A program made the translations under genes and the position numbers. From Planctomycetota bacterium (GTDB taxonomy: Bacteria; Planctomycetota; UBA8108; JACQVS01), in the NCBI GenBank assembly GCA_028280485.1, contig JANQLS010000090.1, positions 56,058 to 120,057 of the forward strand: a stretch of DNA of 64,000 nucleotides, given 5' to 3'. This document shows, piece after piece, positions 34,803 to 43,600 of this stretch (its first letter is position 1; every line of letters starts with the position of its first letter). Under the pieces are notes generated by a model that saw only the letters and a program-made list of their open reading frames with translations, was not told the DNA's origin and searched no databases.

Positions 34803-37238
34803 TCACTCTTTAGGACTTGGGAGGATGTTGATTGAACCATCAGCATTTCCCGTGATAAGCCACTGACCATCCGGCGAAACATCCATTCCAAATACGATCG
34901 ACTTGAGAGAAGTCTCCGCTACTTTTTCACCGTTGGCGGGATTCCAACGAATGACTTTTCCTTGATAGTCACTGGAAAATAAAGCAGGTTCTCCCGTTTT
35001 TGAATTTGCTAAATCGAACGTCCAATTCGAGTGACCCACAAAGGACTGGGCCTTTTTATAGGTCGCTACATTCCAGCTAAAGACAGAGTGATCGGAGCTC
35101 GCGCTGAAGAGCGTTTCGCCTGATCTTGAAAAGCAGAGATCAAAGATGCCATCTCGATGACCTTCTATAGTACTTATCTCGGCTCCCTGTTTAGCTTTCC
35201 ACAGTTTTATGACCCCATCATAGTCAGCGGATGCCAAAATATTCCCATCGGGGCTGAAAGCGAGGCAGTAAATGCTGCTTTTATGACCATGAAAGTTTCG
35301 TCGGTACTGCAAGTTTTGAGTCGTGTAGGACCGGATCTGTTTATCGGCCCCCGCAGTGATGACCTGGCTTCCATCGGGAGAAACGGCGACTGCGTAGATG
35401 GGTTCACTGTGGTCTTGCTTTTGAATAACTTGACGAGCGATGCTGGGTTTGAGCAAAGTGACTTCGGAGTTCTCCGATAAGCCATAATACTCACCCTGAA
35501 TGACAATGACCTTCGAAACCGGATTCTTAAGCTTGTACTCGTCTAGAAGGTTGCCGCTCGATAAGTCGCGAATGAGAATACGACCGTCGGCATAACTAGA
35601 GGCGATCTTGCTCCCGTCTAAGGATAGATCGACTGACATTGGAACGGGATTCGAGTATTCGTAAGTGTTGATGGGCTCCCCGGTTTTTCCACAAGTGATG
35701 ACTTTCCCATCAGAGTATGAAGCGAAGAGGACTTTTTTGGTGGCGGAGTTCCACGGGGAAACTTGAAGAGAAGTGACGGCATTATTGTGGTTCTGAAACT
35801 CCAAAACTTGATTTCCATCTTTGGGATCAAATTTCCGGATCGTACCGTCATCGCCTCCGGCCCAAAGATTGTTTTTATCAATGAGGAGAAGGCTCGTTAA
35901 ATTGCCCCCTTCCCATTGGATGGTTTGAGCTAGGGCAGGATTTTTTCCTTCATAAATCAAAATCTGATTGTCTTCAAGGCCCAGAGCCAAATAGAAACCT
36001 TTTTGCGCACCACTGATAAACTTGATAGGGACGGATAAGGGTTCGCTTTTGTGAATTAGAATCTCTGATTTTTTGTTAGTTCGTTTTGTTTCAGTTTTTG
36101 CGTAAAGCAGTGGGCTCAAAATGAAATCGGAGCTTCCCAAGCTGGTGTTGTATCCCGCCAGCGCGATCCAGTTTTCCCCCTCTTTTAGAAGATGTTTTTT
36201 AGAACTTAAGTTGAGGGTAACTTTGATGGGTTCTTTGGTTGAGTCTGCTTTGGTGTGAAAGGGAGGAAATACATTCGGGGTGGGGCTAGTGATATTCGCG
36301 CGACCCACTTCTTCCCCATTGAGAAAAAGAATATAAGCATCTTCATAAGTGAGTTCGAGGGTCAGCGATTGAATATCTTCGGGTGAAGGGATGTGAAAAC
36401 TATTTTTAATGTAGAGACTTGAGTACTTATTTCTCATGTCTCCCAATAGAGTGTTCACCGTGCCCAATTCAGATTCGTTGGAGCTGTAACCGAACCCGGG
36501 CAAGCCCTCTTCCCACTTAGAATTTCTGTCAGCTGGATGCTCAGAGTGCCACGTTTCCGAAGGTTGACTGGTACCTTTTAAAAATTGCCATTTGTCTTCA
36601 GGGCCTAAGAGAAGGTCGCCAAAGTTACTATTTGGACTCAGCGCTGATTTAAGTTTGGGGCCGTTGTAGATATGGAAGGAGTTATCTTCCATAACGGTCA
36701 CGAGCAAGTTTTTATTGAAGCTTGAAATTCCTTTTCGAGGTGCAACTTTGAGGGTGTGCTCAGAGTTGAGTGTTTTCGCCCCCAAATCCCAGAAGACGAG
36801 CTTCTTGTTTTTTGAAACTCCGGCGATCCAAGTGTTCGCATTGTTTTTGACGAGCTGAAGATCTTCTTTTGGAAAAGTCGGAATCGTTTTGTGGATTCCT
36901 TTTTGAAACTCCCACTTAATCAGTCGGCGATCTCGGCCAACGGAGAACAATTCGTTTTTTTGAGGACTAAAGGCTAAATCAAGCACGTGATCTTCATGAT
37001 CAGAAAAATCCGCCAGAAGTCTTCCATCGGGAAAGCTTCTAACCTGAATACTGTTATCGAAGCTCGCGGAGGCGAAGGCATCTCCAGTTGGATTGAATTT
37101 GATTCGATAAATGGAGTCCGAATGGACTTGTAAGGTTTTCAGTTGGGGGTTTTCTTCTTGAGAGCTTGCGCAAGGAGTGAGGCCCAAAACGAGGCAAAAG
37201 TAAAGAATCAGAGCACGGAGTATGTAGCCCAATTTCAT
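34803..37238 (-). CDS. Secreted WD40 beta-propeller protein with inserted beta-sandwich
   Basis: The 811-residue protein has a signal peptide (ILRALILYFCLVLGLTPCASS) and numerous WD40 repeats. Blades include ALAFSPQKNELFSVGRDRRL, VAVSPDGSQVITAGADKQIR, CLAFSPDGNILASADYDGVI and LCFSRSGETLFSASSDHSVF. Between the early and later blades (~195-375) a different domain is inserted, with YSSLYIKNSFHIPSPEDIQS and LTYEDAYILFLNGEEVGRAN. The same sandwich occurs twice in the 1942-residue protein at 40669-46497. WD40 proteins are scaffolds; a secreted one probably organises an envelope or surface complex. A structured repeat lies 39 bases upstream of the start. Confidence 0.82.
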   Translation of the reverse strand: MKLGYILRALILYFCLVLGLTPCASSQEENPQLKTLQVHSDSIYRIKFNPTGDAFASASFDNSIQVRSFPDGRLLADFSDHEDHVLDLAFSPQKNELFSVGRDRRLIKWEFQKGIHKTIPTFPKEDLQLVKNNANTWIAGVSKNKKLVFWDLGAKTLNSEHTLKVAPRKGISSFNKNLLVTVMEDNSFHIYNGPKLKSALSPNSNFGDLLLGPEDKWQFLKGTSQPSETWHSEHPADRNSKWEEGLPGFGYSSNESELGTVNTLLGDMRNKYSSLYIKNSFHIPSPEDIQSLTLELTYEDAYILFLNGEEVGRANITSPTPNVFPPFHTKADSTKEPIKVTLNLSSKKHLLKEGENWIALAGYNTSLGSSDFILSPLLYAKTETKRTNKKSEILIHKSEPLSVPIKFISGAQKGFYLALGLEDNQILIYEGKNPALAQTIQWEGGNLTSLLLIDKNNLWAGGDDGTIRKFDPKDGNQVLEFQNHNNAVTSLQVSPWNSATKKVLFASYSDGKVITCGKTGEPINTYEYSNPVPMSVDLSLDGSKIASSYADGRILIRDLSSGNLLDEYKLKNPVSKVIVIQGEYYGLSENSEVTLLKPSIARQVIQKQDHSEPIYAVAVSPDGSQVITAGADKQIRSYTTQNLQYRRNFHGHKSSIYCLAFSPDGNILASADYDGVIKLWKAKQGAEISTIEGHRDGIFDLCFSRSGETLFSASSDHSVFSWNVATYKKAQSFVGHSNWTFDLANSKTGEPALFSSDYQGKVIRWNPANGEKVAETSLKSIVFGMDVSPDGQWLITGNADGSINILPSPKE

Positions 37239-37276
37239 GGTGTAAACCTTAGAAGTCGGTGAGGAAGATATAGGTG

Positions 37277-37443
37277 TTAATTAGTTTCTGTTGAATCTTG
37301 CTCCTGCGGAGCCTGATTCAACCGTTTCAGCAAATCACAGATTTGCTTTCACTCCGCTGAACATAGGCTCTGAGAGCCAATGTTTGCGGCCGAGTTGATC
37401 CCAACTCGGCTTAGTTCCTGTTTAATCAACAGGAACTAATTAG
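37277..37443 (+). repeat. Multi-hairpin element, copy B (reference copy with TIRs)
   Basis: The terminal inverted repeats are TTAATTAGTTTCTGTTGA (37277-37294) and TCAACAGGAACTAATTAG (37426-37443), 16 of 18 matching. Internal hairpins: GTTGAATC/GATTCAAC (37290-37297, 37315-37322), GCAAATC/GATTTGC (37330-37346), GGCTC/GAGCC (37366-37378), GCCGAGTT/AACTCGGC (37389-37410, loop GATCCC), TTAGTTCCTGTT/AACAGGAACTAA (37411-37439). It lies between the WD40 and HEAT-like genes. Confidence 0.82.
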
Positions 37444-37503
37444 CAAACTTGTTTGTCGAATAGCTTAACAAGAATTTTCAGTGATTTAATAGAAGTTTGA
37501 CGA

Positions 37504-40440
37504 TTAATTCTTCGATTTCATATGTCTGATGGTGAGTTGGTCCAAAGGCGTTTTTCCCTTCACCAACCAGGGGCCGTAACCAGTTTTTAGTCGGTAATAT
37601 TCTAATATTTCTATTGTCTCTTTCTCAGTCTTCTCTGTTTCCCTCCAGTGCCCATAACGATTTTGCTTTGGATCGATATATCGCATCAAAGTTTGGTAGG
37701 CGACTTTTACGTGATGCTCTTCGGAGGTTAATGTTAATAAAATTTTGGCTGCCTCTAGGTTTGATCGATCTCGGAGGGGTTTTTTTAGTTCCGATTTTAA
37801 AAAGTTTTCTAAAAACTTAACGGCAGGTTTGGCGTTTTCACCCAGATCTGCGAGGGCTCTAATGGCTTCTATTTTAAATGAATATTTATTCCCTTTAATC
37901 GCTTGAATTAGAGAGCTTAGGATTTGATCTTGTTTGCGAATATTGAGAAAAAAAGCAGATCGCTCTAATTGAATTCTTACGTAGGATTCACAATTGGGGT
38001 CATTCAGTAGTTTGTTGATTTCATTTGGGACTCGAGATGGGTTGTATTCCTTTAAACACCTAGCAGCCATTCTTCGAGTTGTCTTATATGTTTCGAAGTC
38101 ATTTAGTATAAACATCATTAGGCTTTCAAACTTTCTCCCCTTACGGTCTATTAAAGAGATGTTGTAGAGGACTTCTTGTTGAAGGGTTTGGCTGTCTTTA
38201 GTAAGGAGTAAACTTAAGTCTTGAAGTGTTGAAGTAGCCTCAGTTTCTAACTTACCAAGCTGATAGACACTGAAGAATTTGAGGTTTCTATCATTTGAAA
38301 ATAGAAGAGAGCTAAGTTTAGGAATTGCTTTTGTTCCCAATGTTTCAATGACTGAATCCAAAAAAGAAAGAATTAGATTTCGGTCATCCAGATATATCGA
38401 AGTCGTGCCCCTTTTAAACTGAAATTGGGTTAGATTTAATTCACCTTCCTTAACCTTTGGATTCTTAATTTCAAATTCATGGCCATATCTGAATTTCGGT
38501 TTTCTTGCTCGACTTCTTTTTGAATACAAATCAGGGGCGTCTTGTAAAATCTTTAGTGAAAGTTCTTCCCTGTATTCTTTAGTTAAGTGTGGGAGCCATT
38601 TAGTAATTATTCCGATTGGGAGTGCTTGCGAAGTTAAAATCTCGTTTACCCAAATAGAGAATTTTTCAGAGGAAATGAGGAAAGCTCTTCTTTGAGAATC
38701 CCATTTGAGGTGTGGCTTATTTCTACTCCAAAAGTGAGACAAAAGACTTCTCTTATATAGCCCGAGCATGTCTCGGTATTGGCTCCTTCTATCCTTGAAA
38801 GTCTCAAATGAAAACATTCTGGGATAAAAATGGATTGTTCCATCCTGTATTCTTAGCTTGGTGGTGCAGAATTGATCTATGCTTGAGTTTAACGATAAGG
38901 GTTGAAAACGGTCTTCGATTCTTAACCCAAAGTAATATCCTCGATCAGAAATATTATGTTTAAAAAGATAATCAAAAATCTTTTTGTCGCCTGACTGTAG
39001 CAAATTTCTCATTAGGTCGATGGGGTGGGGCTCAAAGGACTCTGTCGCATTGAATGTAGGTATTAAGAAATCTCCTTTACTTCCTCTCACGCCCCAGATA
39101 TTCGATTCAAAATCCTGTACCCAATGAGGCTCTTTATCTTGTACTTTACTAAAGAATAGATCTGTTATTTGGTTTTTGTACTTTTGATCCCCTAAAGATA
39201 CTAAGCAGGATTTTAAAATTGTTTTTACATTCTCGCTATCTTCATTCAAAACCGCTTCGTGAAGTTTTGAAATGCTTTGCTTAGAGTTCGATTCGGATAG
39301 GAATAGAGCAGCATAAAAGCGATTGATTAGATTTTCACTTTTTAAGAATTTCTCAGCCTTTTTATGGAGAGGAAGCCAATTTATTTTCTTTAAAGGAAAA
39401 AGGTGAGATTGATTATTTAGAATCCTATTTTTTACCCAGTTGTTTTCATTTTGAAGAATACCGTAAAGGGCAAACAACGATTTTGGGTGATTATAAGCGA
39501 GCAGTTTTTGAAATTGAGGGCTGCACAGAAATTCGTGCGAACTTAAATAGTTTCGATCTTTGGAAGAGAAATTTATTCTTTCATAGATTGGTGCTCTTAA
39601 CATTCGCTTTAGCGAGCTATGGTTCTCCTTTACAAAAGAATTATTTCGGGCATTTTCCAAAGTTTCTACTAGCTGAATGTGGAGATCGTAGGAGGGGATT
39701 CTTTGATCGTATATAGAGAGAATATTTAGAATAGATGTGGTGATTTTTTTCTCATTGTCAGTTTGTTCGTTTTTCGCCAGCAAGTGTAGATAGATGACCA
39801 GAACGGTGACGGTGTATTTTTTATAGGAGGGCGATTGAATATTTGAATGACAGGTATTGTTTCTTGATAGAAGGATGGATTTGTAGAAGTTTAGATCTGG
39901 ATTTAAATTGAAATTTTTAAATGTTTTTTCATATGCGCTTAAAATACTATCTGTTTCACTTTGTGAATAAGAATCTTCCAAATACCAATCTTCAATTACC
40001 GTGTCGACGTTTCCCCAATCATTATGAGTGAATATTTGATACTTGATGAAGGAATCTGGAAAATCCTTAATGAACTCCGTATGAAATTCTTCGTAGAGTT
40101 TTTGATCAGCATGATATTCTAACTCAAAAGTGAATTGCTCTAGTAAATGAACATCTTTAAGCCTTGATAGCACTCGATTAAATATGGCAAACCGATAGTT
40201 GGGCTCATTAAGCGACTTTAAAAACGAGGACTGATCATCCAAATTCGAAGAGAACTCTTCATCTTCAGGTTTTTCTGCGCGCAATGTACATTCATATTCT
40301 AATTCAGAAATAATTCCGTTTGAGAGCGAACGTACTTTCCATTCACGATAAAAGTCATCAAAGTAAATAATAGTTAGACAAAGACCAAAAGCAATAATGC
40401 AGATTAATGCTCGAGCCCCTCGTTTAGTCTTTAAAGGCAT
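37504..40440 (-). CDS. Large membrane-anchored HEAT-repeat-like protein
   Basis: The 978-residue protein has one N-terminal membrane helix (ALICIIAFGLCLTIIYFDDF) and an otherwise soluble, mostly helical body. The last ~350 residues show paired-helix repeats of about 35-40 residues: KAIPKLSSLLFSNDRNLKFF, then SVYQLGKLETEATSTLQDLS, and later KIEAIRALADLGENAKPAVK. These fit HEAT/ARM-type repeats used for protein binding. The middle region has no recognisable domain. Base composition is clearly more AT-rich than the flanking genes, with frequent AAA, TTT and AAT codons. Function unknown; possibly an envelope scaffold. Confidence 0.65.
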   Translation of the reverse strand: MPLKTKRGARALICIIAFGLCLTIIYFDDFYREWKVRSLSNGIISELEYECTLRAEKPEDEEFSSNLDDQSSFLKSLNEPNYRFAIFNRVLSRLKDVHLLEQFTFELEYHADQKLYEEFHTEFIKDFPDSFIKYQIFTHNDWGNVDTVIEDWYLEDSYSQSETDSILSAYEKTFKNFNLNPDLNFYKSILLSRNNTCHSNIQSPSYKKYTVTVLVIYLHLLAKNEQTDNEKKITTSILNILSIYDQRIPSYDLHIQLVETLENARNNSFVKENHSSLKRMLRAPIYERINFSSKDRNYLSSHEFLCSPQFQKLLAYNHPKSLFALYGILQNENNWVKNRILNNQSHLFPLKKINWLPLHKKAEKFLKSENLINRFYAALFLSESNSKQSISKLHEAVLNEDSENVKTILKSCLVSLGDQKYKNQITDLFFSKVQDKEPHWVQDFESNIWGVRGSKGDFLIPTFNATESFEPHPIDLMRNLLQSGDKKIFDYLFKHNISDRGYYFGLRIEDRFQPLSLNSSIDQFCTTKLRIQDGTIHFYPRMFSFETFKDRRSQYRDMLGLYKRSLLSHFWSRNKPHLKWDSQRRAFLISSEKFSIWVNEILTSQALPIGIITKWLPHLTKEYREELSLKILQDAPDLYSKRSRARKPKFRYGHEFEIKNPKVKEGELNLTQFQFKRGTTSIYLDDRNLILSFLDSVIETLGTKAIPKLSSLLFSNDRNLKFFSVYQLGKLETEATSTLQDLSLLLTKDSQTLQQEVLYNISLIDRKGRKFESLMMFILNDFETYKTTRRMAARCLKEYNPSRVPNEINKLLNDPNCESYVRIQLERSAFFLNIRKQDQILSSLIQAIKGNKYSFKIEAIRALADLGENAKPAVKFLENFLKSELKKPLRDRSNLEAAKILLTLTSEEHHVKVAYQTLMRYIDPKQNRYGHWRETEKTEKETIEILEYYRLKTGYGPWLVKGKTPLDQLTIRHMKSKN

Positions 40441-40607
40441 CTTGAATTAAAAAGAAGTAGAGGTGAACTAAATTGGATGCTGTCGGGGGCGTGGTGGTAT
40501 TTTGTCCCATCAGGTGAAACTCAGGATAGAGCATCCCTAATTTGCTTAGATTGGGGTCTGATTTGTTTGGAGGGCTGAGCTCAACTACAGTATGCCCTGG
40601 AAACGAT

Positions 40608-40645
40608 GCTGCGATAAGAAATTTATTTAAATTTCTTATCGCAGC
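40608..40645. terminator. Long perfect hairpin after the 1942-residue gene
   Basis: GCTGCGATAAGAAATTT (40608-40624) and its exact complement (40629-40645) are separated by 4 bases. It lies 24 bases beyond the stop of the minus-strand CotH/lamin-tail gene. There is no T-run on the minus strand, so it may act as an mRNA 3'-end stabiliser as much as a terminator. Confidence 0.6.
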
Positions 40646-40668
40646 CAATTTCTCAGTACTAACTTAGC

Positions 40669-43600
40669 TTATAAGCAAGGCAATGCATCGTCCGTCGGAT
40701 CCATCCCCGGTTCTGGGAACGGTGCGGGTGGGGGACTGTCCCCTAAGAACATATAAGATAAGAGGTAGATGGGGTCGGTAATCACGACCTCCCCATCGTC
40801 ATCGGCATCCAATCGATCTAAGCACGACGGAGCGGCTTCCCCTAAGAAGAGGTAGGAAAGACTCAAAATCACGTCGGTGATTTCTACTGCAGTGTTAGCA
40901 TCGATATCTCCCCGGATGAACGTTGGTAGTACCGGGCCTCCGCTTTGGAAAGCTCCAATATCAGCGTTTTCACGACCGTTTCCGATTGCAGGAGAGCCCT
41001 CTGCTAAGTTGAAATCGGCATTCGAAATATCGACGAGAAGAGGATCAGCGGCTAGGTTGTTTTCACCCTCCAATGGATCGGACGTGCCGGTTAGACAATG
41101 ATCAAAACTTACCGTCGTATTTTCATCGATGGCGACGGCAGCTTGGTTTCGCCAAAAGAGTGAACTGTGAGCATGAACTTCAGTAGCATCGGCTCCCTCG
41201 TTCCCGAGGACCTGCAAACCTTCGCCACAGTCGACAGTCGTATTGAAGGCGAAGCTTGAAACTTGAGCGCTTCCCGCAACTAAGGTTCCAACGGCTGAGC
41301 TATACATCACGGAATCTTCGATCACGCTTGGACCTGAGGATGAATTTCCGAGAATAGCGATCGCTCTTAACGTGAAGCCTTCGATCCAAGAATTTAAAAC
41401 ACTGATTTTTGAGTTAAGACTGAGAATACCATCATCCGTACCATTCATAACCATGGTGCCCTGAACGGTCACTGACCCGTTCTCAGGGGTGTCTTCGATT
41501 CGAATGGCTTCTCGATTACCGACGATGGTGTCGATGGTTGAAGCTTCGATTCTGCCCACTGAGTTTTCATAGGAAATGGCTCGATCGACATTCGTGAAAT
41601 GACATTCGATGATATCGGTTGAGCTATTAAGAGATCCCACACAGGTCGTGTCGAGGTTGGCGAAGTGCGAGTTCGTGAGATTGAGTTTCGCGTTTAAGAC
41701 TCTCACAATAGCACTGTCTCTGTTCGTGGCCGAGCCATCACCAAATAAGGTATGCCCAATTTGATGAGTGACGGAGTCAGCCTCGATTCCGGTACTGTCG
41801 AGTAAGATCCCATCCCAGGTGTCATCGCAAGAGATTCCATTGATGTATACTGGCAAATCTTCGGTGCCCAATATTTCAAGGTGTCCCTCTACCACGAATT
41901 GACTGTCATCTTCGACAAGAATTCTTGTCCCTGGTTCAATCACTAAGCGCGCACCAGGAGCGACATTCAGGGTTCCTGATACTCGAATGGGATTGTTCTC
42001 AGATCGCCAGCGCACCTCACCTTCAAGGACATCTTGAGCGATGGTAAAGCTGTCTTCGATTTCTTTTATCTCTAATTCAAGGGACTCAATCGTCTCACCT
42101 TGGCCATCGAAGTCATTTAAGGCAGTGACTGAAAGGGTCGCAGGGACTTCAGGGAGGATCTTCTCAATTTCCCAAGTGGCTCCGTAAGGAGGATCTCTGC
42201 GAGTGATTAAGCTGAATTGGGTTGGATCTCCATCGAGCAAGACACTTTTTGTATGTACGGGATCGGCGAAGCCCCTCATGAAGACGTTTCCCCCGCCGCT
42301 GAAGATTCCTTCACCGCAGCCACCAGCAACACCCGATTCTGTTCCTTTGGGAAGGTACATGATCGCGGGACGTAGTGAAAAATCGCTAGAATCCGAAGCG
42401 CGGTTGATTCCGATGATGGCGATCGTGTGTTCCCCCTCAGAAAGTTCAGCCAGATTCTCAGTAAGGTCGATGAGTTCTAACCGTGAGTCGTTTCCAAGGC
42501 TCGCTTCATGTGAAGTCAATGCGTTTGAGTCGAAGGTGGGATCACCATCAGGGGTGGTTTCAGCTCGTCCAACTTCCACTCCATCAATATAAGCGACGTA
42601 GGCATCGTCATAATCCATTACCAAGTAGAGGGACTCCACTTCGTCGGGATTGAGCAGACTGAATCGAGTTCTTACAAAAACAGTAGAGTAATTGTTCTCC
42701 ATGTCTTCGAGCAAGGTGAGATCATCGCCATCTCCGTAGCCAAAACCTGAAGGTCCTTCTTCCCACTCTTGATCTTCGTAAGCGGGTTGAGTCCACGATA
42801 GGGTTTCTTCCCCGGCGGGTTGCTCACTTCCGCGGAAGAATCTCCAGGTATCACCAAAGCTGACGACTGAGACTAATGAAGGATTTTCATCCCCACTGGA
42901 AGCCTCTGCGGTCAATTGGGTGCGAATAGACTCTTCATAGAAGGTATGTCTCCCGGTGACATTATTGGCCATCGTCCCTCGAACATCGACATATTGAGTC
43001 GCCGTGAACATCGGTGCAAACAACTCAAATTGTTTGTTCATATTCAAACGAGAGAAGGGGCCTTCTTGAAGCGTACGAAGAGCATCATAGTAGAGTCCCG
43101 CATACCTTGGATGTCGAAGGAAGCGATTGATTGTAGGGACCGTCACTCGAAACAAGTTTTGATCAGAATCTCTAAAGGTCTCTTCTAAGTCCCAGGAGAG
43201 GAGTTGCCATTTACCGGCTTGGGGATGGTTGGAATCGTCATTGATGCGGTAAAGAGCGTAGTCTTCACCATTGTTATTCCAAATTCCACCATCGGTATTA
43301 TTGAAGGTGTCTTGAAGAGCGAAGAATTGAGCCCATTGCCGGGTGTCGACGAGACGTTCTACTCCTTCAGTGAATGTAGCGAAGTCGGGAGTTTCATTTA
43401 AATCGAAAATTCGGCACAACTCGATAATGTCGGAGTAGTCATCTTCTTCTCGGTTACTCTTCTTTTGATAGACTTGTCGGTAATCATCTTGCTCTTCACC
43501 CCGCCAAGTTAAATTGCCGTTGGGGTTGCCGGGTCCACTTGGATTTCTCGCTCGGTAGAGATTTCCCTCACTGGCACCATCGTACATTCGATCCAAAAAC

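Noticed and set aside
22134..37443. CRISPR array or retron from the repeated hairpins
   Set aside because: The copies are far apart, not regularly spaced, and there is no cas gene, reverse transcriptase or spacer.
40424..40648. 74-codon open frame (minus strand)
   Set aside because: It overlaps the start of the HEAT-like gene and a 17-base perfect hairpin; its translation has no recognisable domain.
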